DNA of 64,000 nt. It comes from Sphingomonas metalli. GTDB lineage: Bacteria; Pseudomonadota; Alphaproteobacteria; Sphingomonadales; Sphingomonadaceae. The stretch covers positions 434,001 to 498,000 of the forward strand of contig NZ_BMIH01000001.1 of NCBI RefSeq assembly GCF_014641735.1. The letters are read 5' to 3'. This document shows positions 38,536-46,657 of the stretch, in pieces. Position numbers and translations under genes: made by a program. The notes beneath the pieces were generated by a model. The model had not been told where the DNA came from. It made no database searches and saw only the letters and a program-made list of their open reading frames with translations. The first letter of the stretch is position 1. Each line of letters opens with the position of its first letter.

Positions 38536-38943
38536 TCATCCTTCAAGCCCCTCCCCTTCAGGGGAGGGGTTGGGGTGGGGCGCCCACCGCAGGGGCGACG
38601 ATTGGAGTTCGCCGAGAAGACGGATCAGCACGCCCTCTACGTTCTGCATGATATCCGTATTGGTGAAGCGGATGGTGCGATAGCCAAGTTCAGAAAGGCG
38701 TACATCGCGGCGAACGTCGGTTCCCGCGTCGCCATGCGTATGCCCGTCGACCTCGACGATCAACCGTGCCGCAGGGCACAGCAAGTCCGCGACATTGGAT
38801 CCGATCGCGGCCTGCCGCCGGAACTTGAAACCGCCAAGCTGTGATCGGGAGAGATGCGCCCACAGGCACTTCTCAGGCTCGGTCGGGTTGCGGCGCATTG
38901 CCGAGGCAAAATTCTGAACACGGACGATGGCGTTCGCGGACAC
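38536..38943 (-). CDS. DUF559 (Vsr/PD-(D/E)XK-like) nuclease-fold protein inserted in the suf operon
   Basis: The DUF559 core reads MRRNPTEPEKCLWAHLSRSQ, LGGFKFRRQAAIGSNVADLLCPAARLIVEVDGHTHGDAG, VRRDVRLSELGYRTIRFTNTDIMQNVEGVL in successive segments. It shows the Glu, (V)D/E-V-D-G and Arg-Phe-Thr-Asn positions of this very-short-patch-repair-like fold. The start is uncertain. GTG 38943 lies at the inner edge of the right inverted repeat, whose purine-rich arm could act as a ribosome binding site. ATG 38898 is an alternative. The frame is open back to GTG 39018, which overlaps the sufB stop. The last 12-15 residues (HPNPSPEGEGLEG) are encoded by the left inverted repeat. Confidence 0.78.
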   Translation of the reverse strand: MSANAIVRVQNFASAMRRNPTEPEKCLWAHLSRSQLGGFKFRRQAAIGSNVADLLCPAARLIVEVDGHTHGDAGTDVRRDVRLSELGYRTIRFTNTDIMQNVEGVLIRLLGELQSSPLRWAPHPNPSPEGEGLEG

Positions 38944-38978
38944 GCCCCACCCCTTACCCCTCCCCTGAAGGGGAGGGG
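38548..38978. mobile_element. 431-bp cassette: DUF559 gene bounded by family D terminal inverted repeats
   Basis: The left end, CCCCTCCCCTTCAGGGGAGG continuing GGTTGGGGTGGGGCG (38548-38582), is the inverted copy of the right end at 38944-38978 (CGCCCCACCCC...GGGGAGGGG). Only the short spacer inside each arm differs. Between the ends there is nothing but the DUF559 gene. The same arms occur back to back without a gene at 18534-18632. No target duplication is obvious. The cassette interrupts the normally contiguous sufB-sufC pair. Mobility is inferred from structure, not shown. Confidence 0.65.
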
Positions 38979-39014
38979 AATTGAGCCGACGTGCTTCATC
39001 GAACGGCGTCAAGG

Positions 39015-40502
39015 TCACCCGACCGACCCCTCAAGACTGATCCCCAGCAGCTTCTGCGCCTCGACCGCGAATTCCATCGGCAGCTGCTGCAGCACCTCAC
39101 GCGCGAAGCCGTTGACGATCAGCCTCACCGCCGCTTCCTGATCCAGCCCGCGGCTCATCGCGTAGAACAGCTGGTCCTCGCTGATCTTGCTGGTCGTCGC
39201 CTCATGCTCGATCTGCGCCGATGGGTTGCGCACCTCGATATAGGGCACGGTATGCGCCCCGCACTGGTCTCCGAGCAGCAGCGAGTCGCACTGGGTGAAG
39301 TTGCGCACCCCTTCCGCGGTCGGCGCCACGCGCACCAGACCCCGATAGGTATTGTCCGAACGCCCGGCGCTGATCCCCTTCGACACAATCGTCGAGCGGG
39401 TGTTCTTGCCCAGATGGATCATCTTGGTGCCGGTATCCGCCTGCTGGCGGTTGTTGGTCACCGCGACCGAGTAGAACTCGCCGACCGATTCGTCGCCCGC
39501 CAGCACACACGACGGATATTTCCACGTGATCGCGCTGCCCGTCTCGACCTGGGTCCAGCTGACCTTGCTGTTCCGGCCCTGACACAGCGCGCGCTTGGTG
39601 ACGAAGTTGTAGATGCCGCCGACGCCGTTCTCGTCGCCCGGATACCAGTTCTGGACGGTCGAATATTTAATCTCGGCATCGTCCAGCGCGACCAGCTCGA
39701 CCACCGCGGCATGGAGCTGGTTCTCGTCCCGCATCGGCGCCGTGCAGCCTTCAAGATAGGATACGTACGCGCCCTTGTCGGCGACGATCAGCGTTCGCTC
39801 GAACTGCCCCGTATTCTCCGCATTGATGCGGAAATAGGTGGACAGCTCCATCGGGCAGCGCACACCCTCGGGCACATAGACGAAGGTGCCGTCGGAAAAG
39901 ACCGCGCTGTTGAGCGTCGCGAAGTAGTTGTCGCGCTGGGGCACCACCTTGCCGAGCCACTTGCGGACGAGCTCGGGATATTCGCGCACCGCCTCGCTGA
40001 TCGACAGGAAGATCACGCCCGCCCGCTTCAGCTCCTCGCGGAAGGTGGTCGCGACCGAGACGCTGTCGAACACCGCATCCACCGCCACCCGGCGCGGCGG
40101 CGTGGCGCCCGCCTCTGCATCGGGAGCGACATTGGCGAGCAGCTTCTGCTCCTCGATCGGGATGCCCAGCTTCTCATAGGTGCGCCGGATCTCGGGATCG
40201 AGCTCGTCGAGCGAGGCGATCGTCGCCTTCGCCTTGGGCTCGGCGTAATAATAGGCGTCCTGATAGTCGATCGGCGGCACGTTCAGCTTCGCCCAGTCCG
40301 GCGCCTCCAGCGTCTGCCACAGGCGGAACGCCTTCAGCCGCCAGTCGAGCATCCACTCCGGCTCACCCTTCTTGGCGCTGATGTAGCGGACGGTGTCCTC
40401 GCTCAGCCCCTTGGGCGCGAAGTCCTGCTCGATGTCGGTGGCGAAGCCCCACTCGTACTTCTTCGATACGGCCGCATGGGCCTCTGCGTTCTTGGTCGCC
40501 AT
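39015..40502 (-). CDS. sufB: Fe-S cluster assembly protein SufB
   Basis: Core scaffold subunit of SufBC2D. ATG 40502 gives 495 residues with the complete family pattern: [41 protein letters not shown], the [40 protein letters not shown] region, [39 protein letters not shown], and the C-terminal [22 protein letters not shown] with the essential Glu. Cys residues in [19 protein letters not shown] include the likely cluster or sulfur site. It starts one base after the sufR stop and is separated from sufC by the DUF559 cassette. Confidence 0.95.
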   Translation of the reverse strand: MATKNAEAHAAVSKKYEWGFATDIEQDFAPKGLSEDTVRYISAKKGEPEWMLDWRLKAFRLWQTLEAPDWAKLNVPPIDYQDAYYYAEPKAKATIASLDELDPEIRRTYEKLGIPIEEQKLLANVAPDAEAGATPPRRVAVDAVFDSVSVATTFREELKRAGVIFLSISEAVREYPELVRKWLGKVVPQRDNYFATLNSAVFSDGTFVYVPEGVRCPMELSTYFRINAENTGQFERTLIVADKGAYVSYLEGCTAPMRDENQLHAAVVELVALDDAEIKYSTVQNWYPGDENGVGGIYNFVTKRALCQGRNSKVSWTQVETGSAITWKYPSCVLAGDESVGEFYSVAVTNNRQQADTGTKMIHLGKNTRSTIVSKGISAGRSDNTYRGLVRVAPTAEGVRNFTQCDSLLLGDQCGAHTVPYIEVRNPSAQIEHEATTSKISEDQLFYAMSRGLDQEAAVRLIVNGFAREVLQQLPMEFAVEAQKLLGISLEGSVG

Positions 40503-40503
40503 G

Positions 40504-40968
40504 TCAGTTACCTGCTGCCGCGGCCAATGCCGGGGCCCTGGGGGAATCGGAAGAAGGAGCGGGAACGGAAGAGAGCCGCGCCAGCGACACGCCCGCCAAC
40601 GCGTCGCGGATCGCGTCGTTGACCAGCCGCCAGTGCGGCTTGACCGAACAGCGCGCATCGATCGTGCAGTCGTGCGTCGCGCCCTCGATGCAGGCGGTCA
40701 GCGCGATCGGCCCCTCCACCGCCTCGACAATGTCGGCAAGGCTGATCGCCGAAGGCGGCCGCGCCAGCCGGAACCCGCCGCCGGTCCCGCGCGCACTTTC
40801 CAGCAGCCCCGCCGCGGCCAGCCGGCTGACCAGCTTCTGCGCGGTCGGCAGCGGCACGCCCGTCTCCTCCGCCAGCACGGTCGCGTTCAGCCGCGCCACA
40901 CCGCCGCAATGGCGCGCGGCGGCGGCCATCAGCACGACCGCATAGTCAGCAAGGGAGGACAGGCGCAT
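40504..40968 (-). CDS. sufR: Rrf2 family regulator of the SUF operon
   Basis: A 154-residue winged-helix regulator starting [20 protein letters not shown]. It has the Rrf2 recognition helix region [34 protein letters not shown] and three cysteines in [19 protein letters not shown], the usual [Fe-S] ligands of IscR/SufR-type sensors. It presumably senses cluster supply and represses the operon when clusters are plentiful. A 21-bp inverted repeat is located 6 bp before its start codon. It is the first gene of the SUF operon. Confidence 0.9.
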   Translation of the reverse strand: MRLSSLADYAVVLMAAAARHCGGVARLNATVLAEETGVPLPTAQKLVSRLAAAGLLESARGTGGGFRLARPPSAISLADIVEAVEGPIALTACIEGATHDCTIDARCSVKPHWRLVNDAIRDALAGVSLARLSSVPAPSSDSPRAPALAAAAGN

Positions 40969-40974
40969 GAGCTA

Positions 40975-40995
40975 ATCGGACCATTTAGTTCCGAT
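40975..40995 (-). promoter_or_regulatory. Candidate SufR operator/core promoter upstream of sufR
   Basis: On the minus strand the sequence is ATCGGAAC-TAAAT-GGTCCGAT, an inverted repeat with 7 of 8 matching positions. It ends 6 bp before the sufR ATG. TAAAT in the centre could be part of a -10 element, in which case the message would have almost no leader. Its position suits autoregulation by the Rrf2 protein. Confidence 0.55.
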
Positions 40996-41080
40996 TGGCC
41001 AGATGGTGCAGCGCGGTGGGGTAATCAACCACTATCTTTGCAAACGACTCGCACCGTGGGGCCGGGTGCGGGGCGGTAGC

Positions 41081-41365
41081 GCGGGGTCGCGGAGTCGCGG
41101 ACTTGGGTCGCGCAGAGGCGCGGAGGTCGCGGAGGTGACGCACGCAAACTCCCAACTTCGTCGCCCCGGCGAAGGCCGGGGCCCAGTTGGGGGACGCGAG
41201 TGAATTCCACAAACCTCTACCCAACTGGGTCCCGGCTTCTGCCGGGGTGACGCGTTGGGTTGGAACGACCTGGACTCACCACATCCTCCTCTGCGCTCTC
41301 CGCGCCTCCGCGCGAACCATCCCTCCTCCGCGTCTCCGCGCCTCCGCGCGAGCACGCATCTTCTT
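41081..41365. repeat. Composite nested inverted repeat upstream of pyrD
   Basis: The outer arms are GCGCAGAGGCGCGGAGGTCG near 41110 and CTCTGCGCTCTCCGCGCCTC near 41290, the latter followed by a second CCGCGTCTCCGCGCCTCCGC unit. They face each other. A family A-like doublet (41158-41252) sits between them. Together they fill most of the 428-bp gap between sufR and pyrD (40969-41396). Apart from the sufR operator I see no gene or terminator there. Confidence 0.6.
41158..41252. repeat. Family A-like inverted doublet, copy 3 (GC-shifted)
   Basis: The left half is CGTCGCCCCGGCGAAGGCCG and continues GGGCCCAGTTGGG. The right half is CCAACTGGGTCCCGGCTTCT and continues GCCGGGGTGACG. The outer CGTC/GACG ends and a paired CCCAGTTGGG/CCAACTGGG extension make a 95-bp inverted pair. 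Confidence 0.65.
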
Positions 41366-41396
41366 CTCGCCCCCCGCCTGTGCCAAGAGCGCGGGC

Positions 41397-42425
41397 ATGG
41401 CCTGGTATCACCCCGCCCTCTTCGCCCTCGACGCCGAGCGCGCGCACGCTCTCACCGTGAAGATGCTCGCCGCCTGGGGCAGGATCGGCACGCCGTTGGG
41501 GCAAGGCCCAGCGAATTTCCCCCGCCTCGCCACCCGCGTCGCCGGCATCGACTTCGCCAACCCGCTCGGCCTCGCCGCGGGAGCCGACAAGAATGGCGAG
41601 GCGATCGCCGGTTTCTTCGGCCTCGGCTTCGGCGCGGTGGAGATCGGCACGCTGACCCCCCGTCCCCAGCCCGGCAATCCCACGCCGCGCCTGTTCCGCC
41701 TGCCCGCCGACCGGGCCGTGGTGAACCGCTACGGCTTCAACAATCAGGGCCTCGCCGCCGGCCTCGCCCGCATACCCGTGAGGCGCGCCGGCGTCCTCGG
41801 GATCAATGTCGGCGCCAACAAGGACTCGACCGACCGCATCACCGACTATGCCGACAGCGTCGCCGCCGCCGCGCCGCGTGCGGATTACGTCACGATCAAC
41901 ATCTCCTCCCCTAACACCCCCGGCCTGCGCGACCTGCAGAGCGGCCATGCGCTGCGCGACCTGCTCGTCGCCTGCGCCGCCGCCCGCGGCACGACGCCCC
42001 TGTTCCTCAAGGTCGCCCCCGACCTCGAACCCGCGCAGATCGACGAGATCGCCGCTGCCGCCATTGCCAACCGGGTCGACGCGATCATCATCGGCAACAC
42101 CACCATCACGCGCCCGAGCCTCGCCTCGCCGGCCGGGGCGGAAACCGGCGGCCTGTCCGGCGCGCCGCTCGCCCCCCTCGCCCGCCAGCGACTGAAGGAC
42201 TTCCGCCACGCCACCGGCGGCGCAATCCCGCTGGTCGCGGCCGGCGGCATCGGCGATGCGGCGGAGGCGCTGGCGCGGATCAAGGCGGGGGCCAGCCTGA
42301 TCCAGATCTACACCGCCCTGATCTATGACGGGCCGGGCCTGCCGGGCCGCATCCTGCGCGACCTCGACGCGCTGCTGGCCCGCGAGGGCTTCGCCTCGGT
42401 GGCGGAGGCGGTCGGCACCGGCTGA
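41397..42425 (+). CDS. pyrD: Dihydroorotate dehydrogenase (quinone), class 2
   Basis: Fourth step of pyrimidine synthesis, oxidising dihydroorotate with quinone at the inner membrane. ATG 41397 gives 342 residues beginning MAWYHPALFALDAERAHALTVKML, the amphipathic N-terminal helices typical of class 2. Flavin and substrate motifs are GLAAGADKNGEAI, NRYGFNNQGL, VTINISSPNTPGLRDLQ (catalytic Ser), LKVAPDL, GNTTITRP and VAAGGIGDAAEAL. Earlier in-frame starts lie in repeat DNA and are rejected. ggt follows 40 bp downstream. Confidence 0.95.
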   Translation: MAWYHPALFALDAERAHALTVKMLAAWGRIGTPLGQGPANFPRLATRVAGIDFANPLGLAAGADKNGEAIAGFFGLGFGAVEIGTLTPRPQPGNPTPRLFRLPADRAVVNRYGFNNQGLAAGLARIPVRRAGVLGINVGANKDSTDRITDYADSVAAAAPRADYVTINISSPNTPGLRDLQSGHALRDLLVACAAARGTTPLFLKVAPDLEPAQIDEIAAAAIANRVDAIIIGNTTITRPSLASPAGAETGGLSGAPLAPLARQRLKDFRHATGGAIPLVAAGGIGDAAEALARIKAGASLIQIYTALIYDGPGLPGRILRDLDALLAREGFASVAEAVGTG

Positions 42426-42465
42426 CGGGTTGCCGCCGGGGCGAATGGCGCTACGGTCCCCCGCC

Positions 42466-44211
42466 ATGAAGACGCCTGCGCTCGCGCTCGCCGCCCCGCT
42501 CCTCGCCCTCCTCGCCGCACCCGCCGTCGCGCGCGCGCCGGCTTCTCCGCCGCAGGGCATGGTCAGCGCCGCCGACCCGCGCGCTGTCGCCGCCGGGGTG
42601 GAGATCCTGCGCGCGGGCGGCAGCGCCACCGACGCCGCCATCGCCACCATGCTCGCGCTCGGCGTGGTCGAGCCGCAGAGCAGCGGCCTGGGCGGCGGCA
42701 GCTTCTGGGTCAGCCATCGCGCCGGCAGCCGCACGCCCACCACGATCGACGCACGCGAGACCGCGCCCGCCGCCGCCGACGCCCGCTGGTTCTACGGGCC
42801 GGACGGGCAGCCGCTCAGCCATGCCGAGGCCGTGCCGGGCGGGCGCAGCGTCGGCGTGCCCGGCGCGATCCGCGGCATGGCGCTGGCGCACCGCCAGTCC
42901 GGCAAGCTCCCCTGGGCCAGATTGTTCGCCCCCGCGATCCGGCTCGCGCGGCAGGGCTTCACCGCCTCGCCGCGCTACGTCAACGCGGTCGCCAGCTTCG
43001 GCGGCCACCTGACCCCCGCCGCCCGCGCTCTGTTCCTCCGTTCCGATGGCCAGCCCTATGCGGAAGGGGAAACGGTGCGGAACCCCGATCAGGCCGCGCT
43101 GCTCGAACGGCTCGCGCGGCTCGGCCCCGACAGCTTCTATGTCGGCCCGCAGGCGGCGAAGCTCGTCACCACCGTCGACACCGCCGCCCGCAACCCCTCG
43201 CGCATGACCGCGGGCGACCTCGCCAGCTACGACGCCAAGCCGCGCCCGACGATCTGCACCAGCTATCGCAGCTATCGCATCTGCGGCATGGGCCCGCCCT
43301 CTTCGGGCGGGATCACGGTGATGATGATCCTGAAGCAGATCGAACGCTTCGACATGGCCGCTCTCGGCAAGGACAATCCCACCGGCTGGCACCTGTTCGC
43401 GGAGAGCAGCCGCCTCGCCTATGCCGATCGCGACCTCTATGTCGGCGACCCGGATTTCGTCTCGGTCCCGGTCGCGGGGTTGCTCGATCCGACGTATCTC
43501 GCCTCCCGCTCCGCGCTGATCGCGCCCGACCGGACGATGGCGAGCGTCACCGCCGGCACCCCGCCCGGCGCGCCGAAGCGCACCCCCGCCCCGGTCAGCG
43601 AGATCGCCGGCACCACCGATCTCGTCGCCGCCGATGCGCGCGGCAATGTCGTGGAGGTGACAACCACGGTGGAGGGGCCGTTCGGATCGGGGCTGGTGAT
43701 GGACGGCATCGTCCTCAACAACCAGCTCACCGATTTCGACATCGTGCCCGCCAAGGCCGGCTATCTCGTCGCCAACAGGGTCGAGGGCGGCAAGCGGCCG
43801 CGCAGCTCGATGTCGCCGACGATCGTCTACAATCCCGACGGCAGCGTCCGCCTCGCGCTCGGCGCGGCCGGCGGCTCCACGATCATCGCGCAGGTCGCCA
43901 AGGCGATCGTCGGCGTGCTCGACTGGAAGCTGACCGCGCAGGATGCGATCGGGCTCGGCCTCGTCTACGCGCCCGGCCGCGTGGCGACTCTCGAACGCGG
44001 CACCGCGGTCGAGGCGATGGCGCCGGCGCTGACGGCCTTGGGCGAGCCGGTGACCGTGGCGCCGCTCGGGCTCAAGGCCAATGCCATCGAGCGCGTCGCC
44101 GGCAAGTGGGTCGGGGCCGCCGATCCGCGCAGCGAGGGCGTCGCCATGGGTCAGGACGGCTCGGTGACGCAGATCGAGCGTTTCCGCGAGCGCAACCGGC
44201 CGTCAGAATAG
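42466..44211 (+). CDS. ggt: Gamma-glutamyltransferase
   Basis: Periplasmic Ntn-hydrolase that cleaves gamma-glutamyl bonds, mainly of glutathione. The 581-residue precursor has a signal peptide (MKTPALALAAPLLALLAAPAVA), the large-subunit motifs GGSATDAAIATMLALGVVEPQSSGLGGGSFWV and ESSRLAYADRDLYVGDP, and the autoprocessing site in EIAGTTDLVAADARGN. There the first Thr should become the nucleophile of the small subunit. The usual TTH is TTD here. GPFGSGLVMDGIVLNNQLTDFD and GGKRPRSSMSPTIV follow. The substrate loop is otherwise standard. Confidence 0.92.
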   Translation: MKTPALALAAPLLALLAAPAVARAPASPPQGMVSAADPRAVAAGVEILRAGGSATDAAIATMLALGVVEPQSSGLGGGSFWVSHRAGSRTPTTIDARETAPAAADARWFYGPDGQPLSHAEAVPGGRSVGVPGAIRGMALAHRQSGKLPWARLFAPAIRLARQGFTASPRYVNAVASFGGHLTPAARALFLRSDGQPYAEGETVRNPDQAALLERLARLGPDSFYVGPQAAKLVTTVDTAARNPSRMTAGDLASYDAKPRPTICTSYRSYRICGMGPPSSGGITVMMILKQIERFDMAALGKDNPTGWHLFAESSRLAYADRDLYVGDPDFVSVPVAGLLDPTYLASRSALIAPDRTMASVTAGTPPGAPKRTPAPVSEIAGTTDLVAADARGNVVEVTTTVEGPFGSGLVMDGIVLNNQLTDFDIVPAKAGYLVANRVEGGKRPRSSMSPTIVYNPDGSVRLALGAAGGSTIIAQVAKAIVGVLDWKLTAQDAIGLGLVYAPGRVATLERGTAVEAMAPALTALGEPVTVAPLGLKANAIERVAGKWVGAADPRSEGVAMGQDGSVTQIERFRERNRPSE

Positions 44212-44293
44212 GCGGGGCGCCGCCGGCGGATCGACGCGGCCGGAACGGGCGATACAATCGACGGCGCCGCCCACGGCGCGTGAAGGAGAGGCG

Positions 44294-46078
44294 ATGCGCA
44301 CGCTCGAACATTTCCCCAATCTGGTCACCATGTTCTTCACCCGCGCGCGCGAGAAGGGCGACGCTCCTTTCCTCTGGGCGAAGCGCGACGGGGCATGGCA
44401 GGCGACCAGCTGGGCGGAGGCCGCGCGGCAGGTCGCCAGCCTCGCCGCCGGCCTGCGGGCGGTGGGGATGAAGCGCGGCGACCGGGTGATGCTGGTGTCG
44501 GAAAACCGGCCCGAATGGTGCATCAGCGATCTTGCGATCATGGCTGCGGGCTGCGTGACGGTGCCGACCTATGTCACCAATACCGAGCGCGATCACCTCC
44601 ACATTCTCGAAAACAGTGGCGCCTGCGGAATCATCGTCTCCTCGGCCAAGCTCGCCAAGGTGCTGATGCCCGCCGTCCTTCACTCCAATCAGGGCCAGAC
44701 GGTGATCGGCATCGACGAGATGCGCGCACCCACCGCGGGGCTCGACTTCCATCGCTGGCAGGACCTGATCGACCGCCACCCGACCCCGCCGGAGACGATC
44801 GCCGCAGAGGCGAACTTCCGCCGCGAGGACCTGGCCTGCATCATCTACACCAGCGGCACCGGCGGCGCGCCGCGCGGGGTGATGCAGCATCACGGCGCCA
44901 TCCTGCACAACGTCAATGGCTGCTGCACCGTCATTTCCGAGGATTTCGGCTGGGACGACGAGGTCTTCCTCTCCTTCCTCCCCCTGTCCCACGCCTATGA
45001 GCATACCGGCGGCCAGCATTTCCCGATCGGTCTCGGCGGCCAGATCTATTATGCCGAGGGGCTGGAGAAGCTCGCCGCCAATATCGAGGAGGTGCGCCCG
45101 ACCATCATGGTCGTTGTCCCCCGCCTGTTCGAGGTGCTGCGCACCCGCATCAGCAAGACGATCGACAAGCAGGGCGGCCTCGCCGCGACCCTCATGGCGC
45201 AGGCGTTGCGCGTCGGGGCGCGCCACTATGACGGCAATCTCCGCCTGATCGACCGGCCTGCCCAGCTGCTGGTCAACACGCTGTTCAAGCCGAAGATCGG
45301 CAGGAAGTTCGGCGGTCGGCTGAAGGCAATGGTCTCGGGCGGCGCGCCGCTCAACCCGGAGATCGGCATCTTCTTCCAGTCGCTCGGCCTCACCTTCCTC
45401 CAGGGCTATGGCCAGACCGAGGCGGCGCCCGTCATCTCCTGCAACCGCCCTTCCGCCGGCCTGAAGATGGACACGGTCGGTCCGCCGCTGGCGAATACGG
45501 AGGTGCGGATCGCCGACGATGGCGAGATCCTGGTGCGCGGCGAGCTCGTGATGCACGGCTATTGGCGCAACGAGGCGGAGACGGCGCGCGTCCTGAAGGA
45601 CGGCTGGCTCCACACCGGCGATATCGGCGAGATCGATCCGGCCGGCCGCATCCGCATCACCGACCGCAAGAAGGACCTGATCATCAACGACAAGGGCGAC
45701 AATGTCGCGCCCCAGAAGATCGAGGGGATGCTCACCCTCCAGCCGGAGATCGGACAGGCGATGCTGTTCGGCGACCGCAAGCCCTATATGGTCGCGCTTC
45801 TCGTTCCCGATGCCGACTGGACGCAGGAATGGTGCGCCCGGGGCGGCGGCCGCTGCGACTTCGCCCGATTGGCCGAGAATGCCGACTATCGCGCCGCGCT
45901 GATGGCCGCGGTGGAGCGCGTCAATCGCGACCTCTCGGTCACCGAACGCATCCGCCGCTTCATCCTCGCCGACGAGCCCTTCGCGATCGAGAACGAACAG
46001 CTGACGCCGAGTCTGAAGATCCGCCGGCACGTGATCCGCGGGGTGTATGGCGAGCGGCTGGATGCGCTGTATCGGTGA
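44294..46078 (+). CDS. Long-chain fatty acyl-CoA synthetase (AMP-binding)
   Basis: A 594-residue adenylate-forming enzyme that activates long-chain fatty acids to acyl-CoA. AAGGAG is seven bases before ATG 44294. Motifs are the P-loop IIYTSGTGGAPRGV, LPLSHAYEHTGGQ, VSGGAPLNPEIG, GYGQTEAAPVIS, GWLHTGDIGEIDPAG and the hinge-catalytic region DRKKDLIINDKGDNVAPQKIE. It resembles the long FadD15/ACSL-like subgroup, not E. coli FadD. A family A doublet and the GIY-YIG gene lie immediately downstream. Confidence 0.9.
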   Translation: MRTLEHFPNLVTMFFTRAREKGDAPFLWAKRDGAWQATSWAEAARQVASLAAGLRAVGMKRGDRVMLVSENRPEWCISDLAIMAAGCVTVPTYVTNTERDHLHILENSGACGIIVSSAKLAKVLMPAVLHSNQGQTVIGIDEMRAPTAGLDFHRWQDLIDRHPTPPETIAAEANFRREDLACIIYTSGTGGAPRGVMQHHGAILHNVNGCCTVISEDFGWDDEVFLSFLPLSHAYEHTGGQHFPIGLGGQIYYAEGLEKLAANIEEVRPTIMVVVPRLFEVLRTRISKTIDKQGGLAATLMAQALRVGARHYDGNLRLIDRPAQLLVNTLFKPKIGRKFGGRLKAMVSGGAPLNPEIGIFFQSLGLTFLQGYGQTEAAPVISCNRPSAGLKMDTVGPPLANTEVRIADDGEILVRGELVMHGYWRNEAETARVLKDGWLHTGDIGEIDPAGRIRITDRKKDLIINDKGDNVAPQKIEGMLTLQPEIGQAMLFGDRKPYMVALLVPDADWTQEWCARGGGRCDFARLAENADYRAALMAAVERVNRDLSVTERIRRFILADEPFAIENEQLTPSLKIRRHVIRGVYGERLDALYR

Positions 46079-46108
46079 CGGCGGCTGCGATGGTAGCGAA
46101 CGCCCAAA

Positions 46109-46175
46109 ATGCCAGCCTTCGCTGGCATGGCGTGGGATTCCTGAAGACGTCACGCCAGCGAAGGCTGGCATCTCC
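46109..46175. repeat. Family A-like inverted doublet, copy 4 (left of GIY-YIG gene)
   Basis: TGCCAGCCTTCGCTGGCATG and CGCCAGCGAAGGCTGGCAT face each other 19-20 bp apart. The core CCAGCGAAGGCTGG is that of family A. It ends 7 bp before the GIY-YIG stop codon. Confidence 0.75.
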
Positions 46176-46181
46176 CGCGAC

Positions 46182-46469
46182 TCAAGCGATGAGGTCGAAC
46201 AAGTCTCGCCATTCCGGATTGCTCTGTTCGATCAGCCGGATCTTCCAGTCCCGCTTCCACGCCTTCAGCCGCTTTTCTCTCACGATCGCGTCCTCGATCG
46301 TGTCATAGGGCTCAGCGAGCACGAGCGTCCGAATTCCGAAGCGTCTGCAAAAGGCCGAACCCACATCCCGGCGATGCTGGTCGATCCGGGCGGCCAAGTG
46401 AGCGGTGACGCCGATATAGAGCATCCCGCGCGGGGCGCTCGCCACGATATAGACCCAGCCGCCCCGCAT
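46182..46469 (-). CDS. Single-domain GIY-YIG nuclease
   Basis: A compact 95-residue protein that is one GIY-YIG domain. It has GWVYIVASAPRGMLYIGVTAHLAARIDQHR (the GIY...YIG strands and the catalytic Arg), SAFCRRFGIRTLVLAEPYDTIEDAIVREKRLKAWKRDWKI (catalytic Glu in the AI-RE-K helix), and a Trp-rich end. This is the small YhbQ/UPF0213-like class, which lacks a known target-binding domain. Both sides of the gene carry family A palindrome pairs. It is convergent with the acyl-CoA synthetase gene. Confidence 0.88.
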   Translation of the reverse strand: MRGGWVYIVASAPRGMLYIGVTAHLAARIDQHRRDVGSAFCRRFGIRTLVLAEPYDTIEDAIVREKRLKAWKRDWKIRLIEQSNPEWRDLFDLIA

Positions 46470-46560
46470 GGCGCGAGCTTAATGGCCAGGGCCTGATACT
46501 CCAGACCGCGATCTGGACGGACAAGAAGTCGTTCGGGGCTGGCACTCCATCCAAATGAAG

Positions 46561-46639
46561 AGGCCCCAGCCTGCGCTGGGGCGACGGACTTGGAGGTAGC
46601 CCGTCCCACGTTCGTCGCCCCAGCGAAAGCTGGGGCCTT
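46561..46639. repeat. Family A inverted doublet, copy 5 (right of GIY-YIG gene)
   Basis: AGGCCCCAGCCTGCGCTGGG (continuing GCGACGG) and CGTCGCCCCAGCGAAAGCTG (continuing GGGCCT) are inverted with about 26 bp between. Here both halves are of the GC/GC type. It lies between the GIY-YIG start and the end of the M16 peptidase gene. Confidence 0.8.
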
Positions 46640-46657
46640 TCTCGGCTCTAGCTCCCC

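Noticed and set aside
41187..41396. A 70-residue extension of PyrD
   Set aside because: It is encoded by repeat DNA and would bury the class 2 N-terminal helices.
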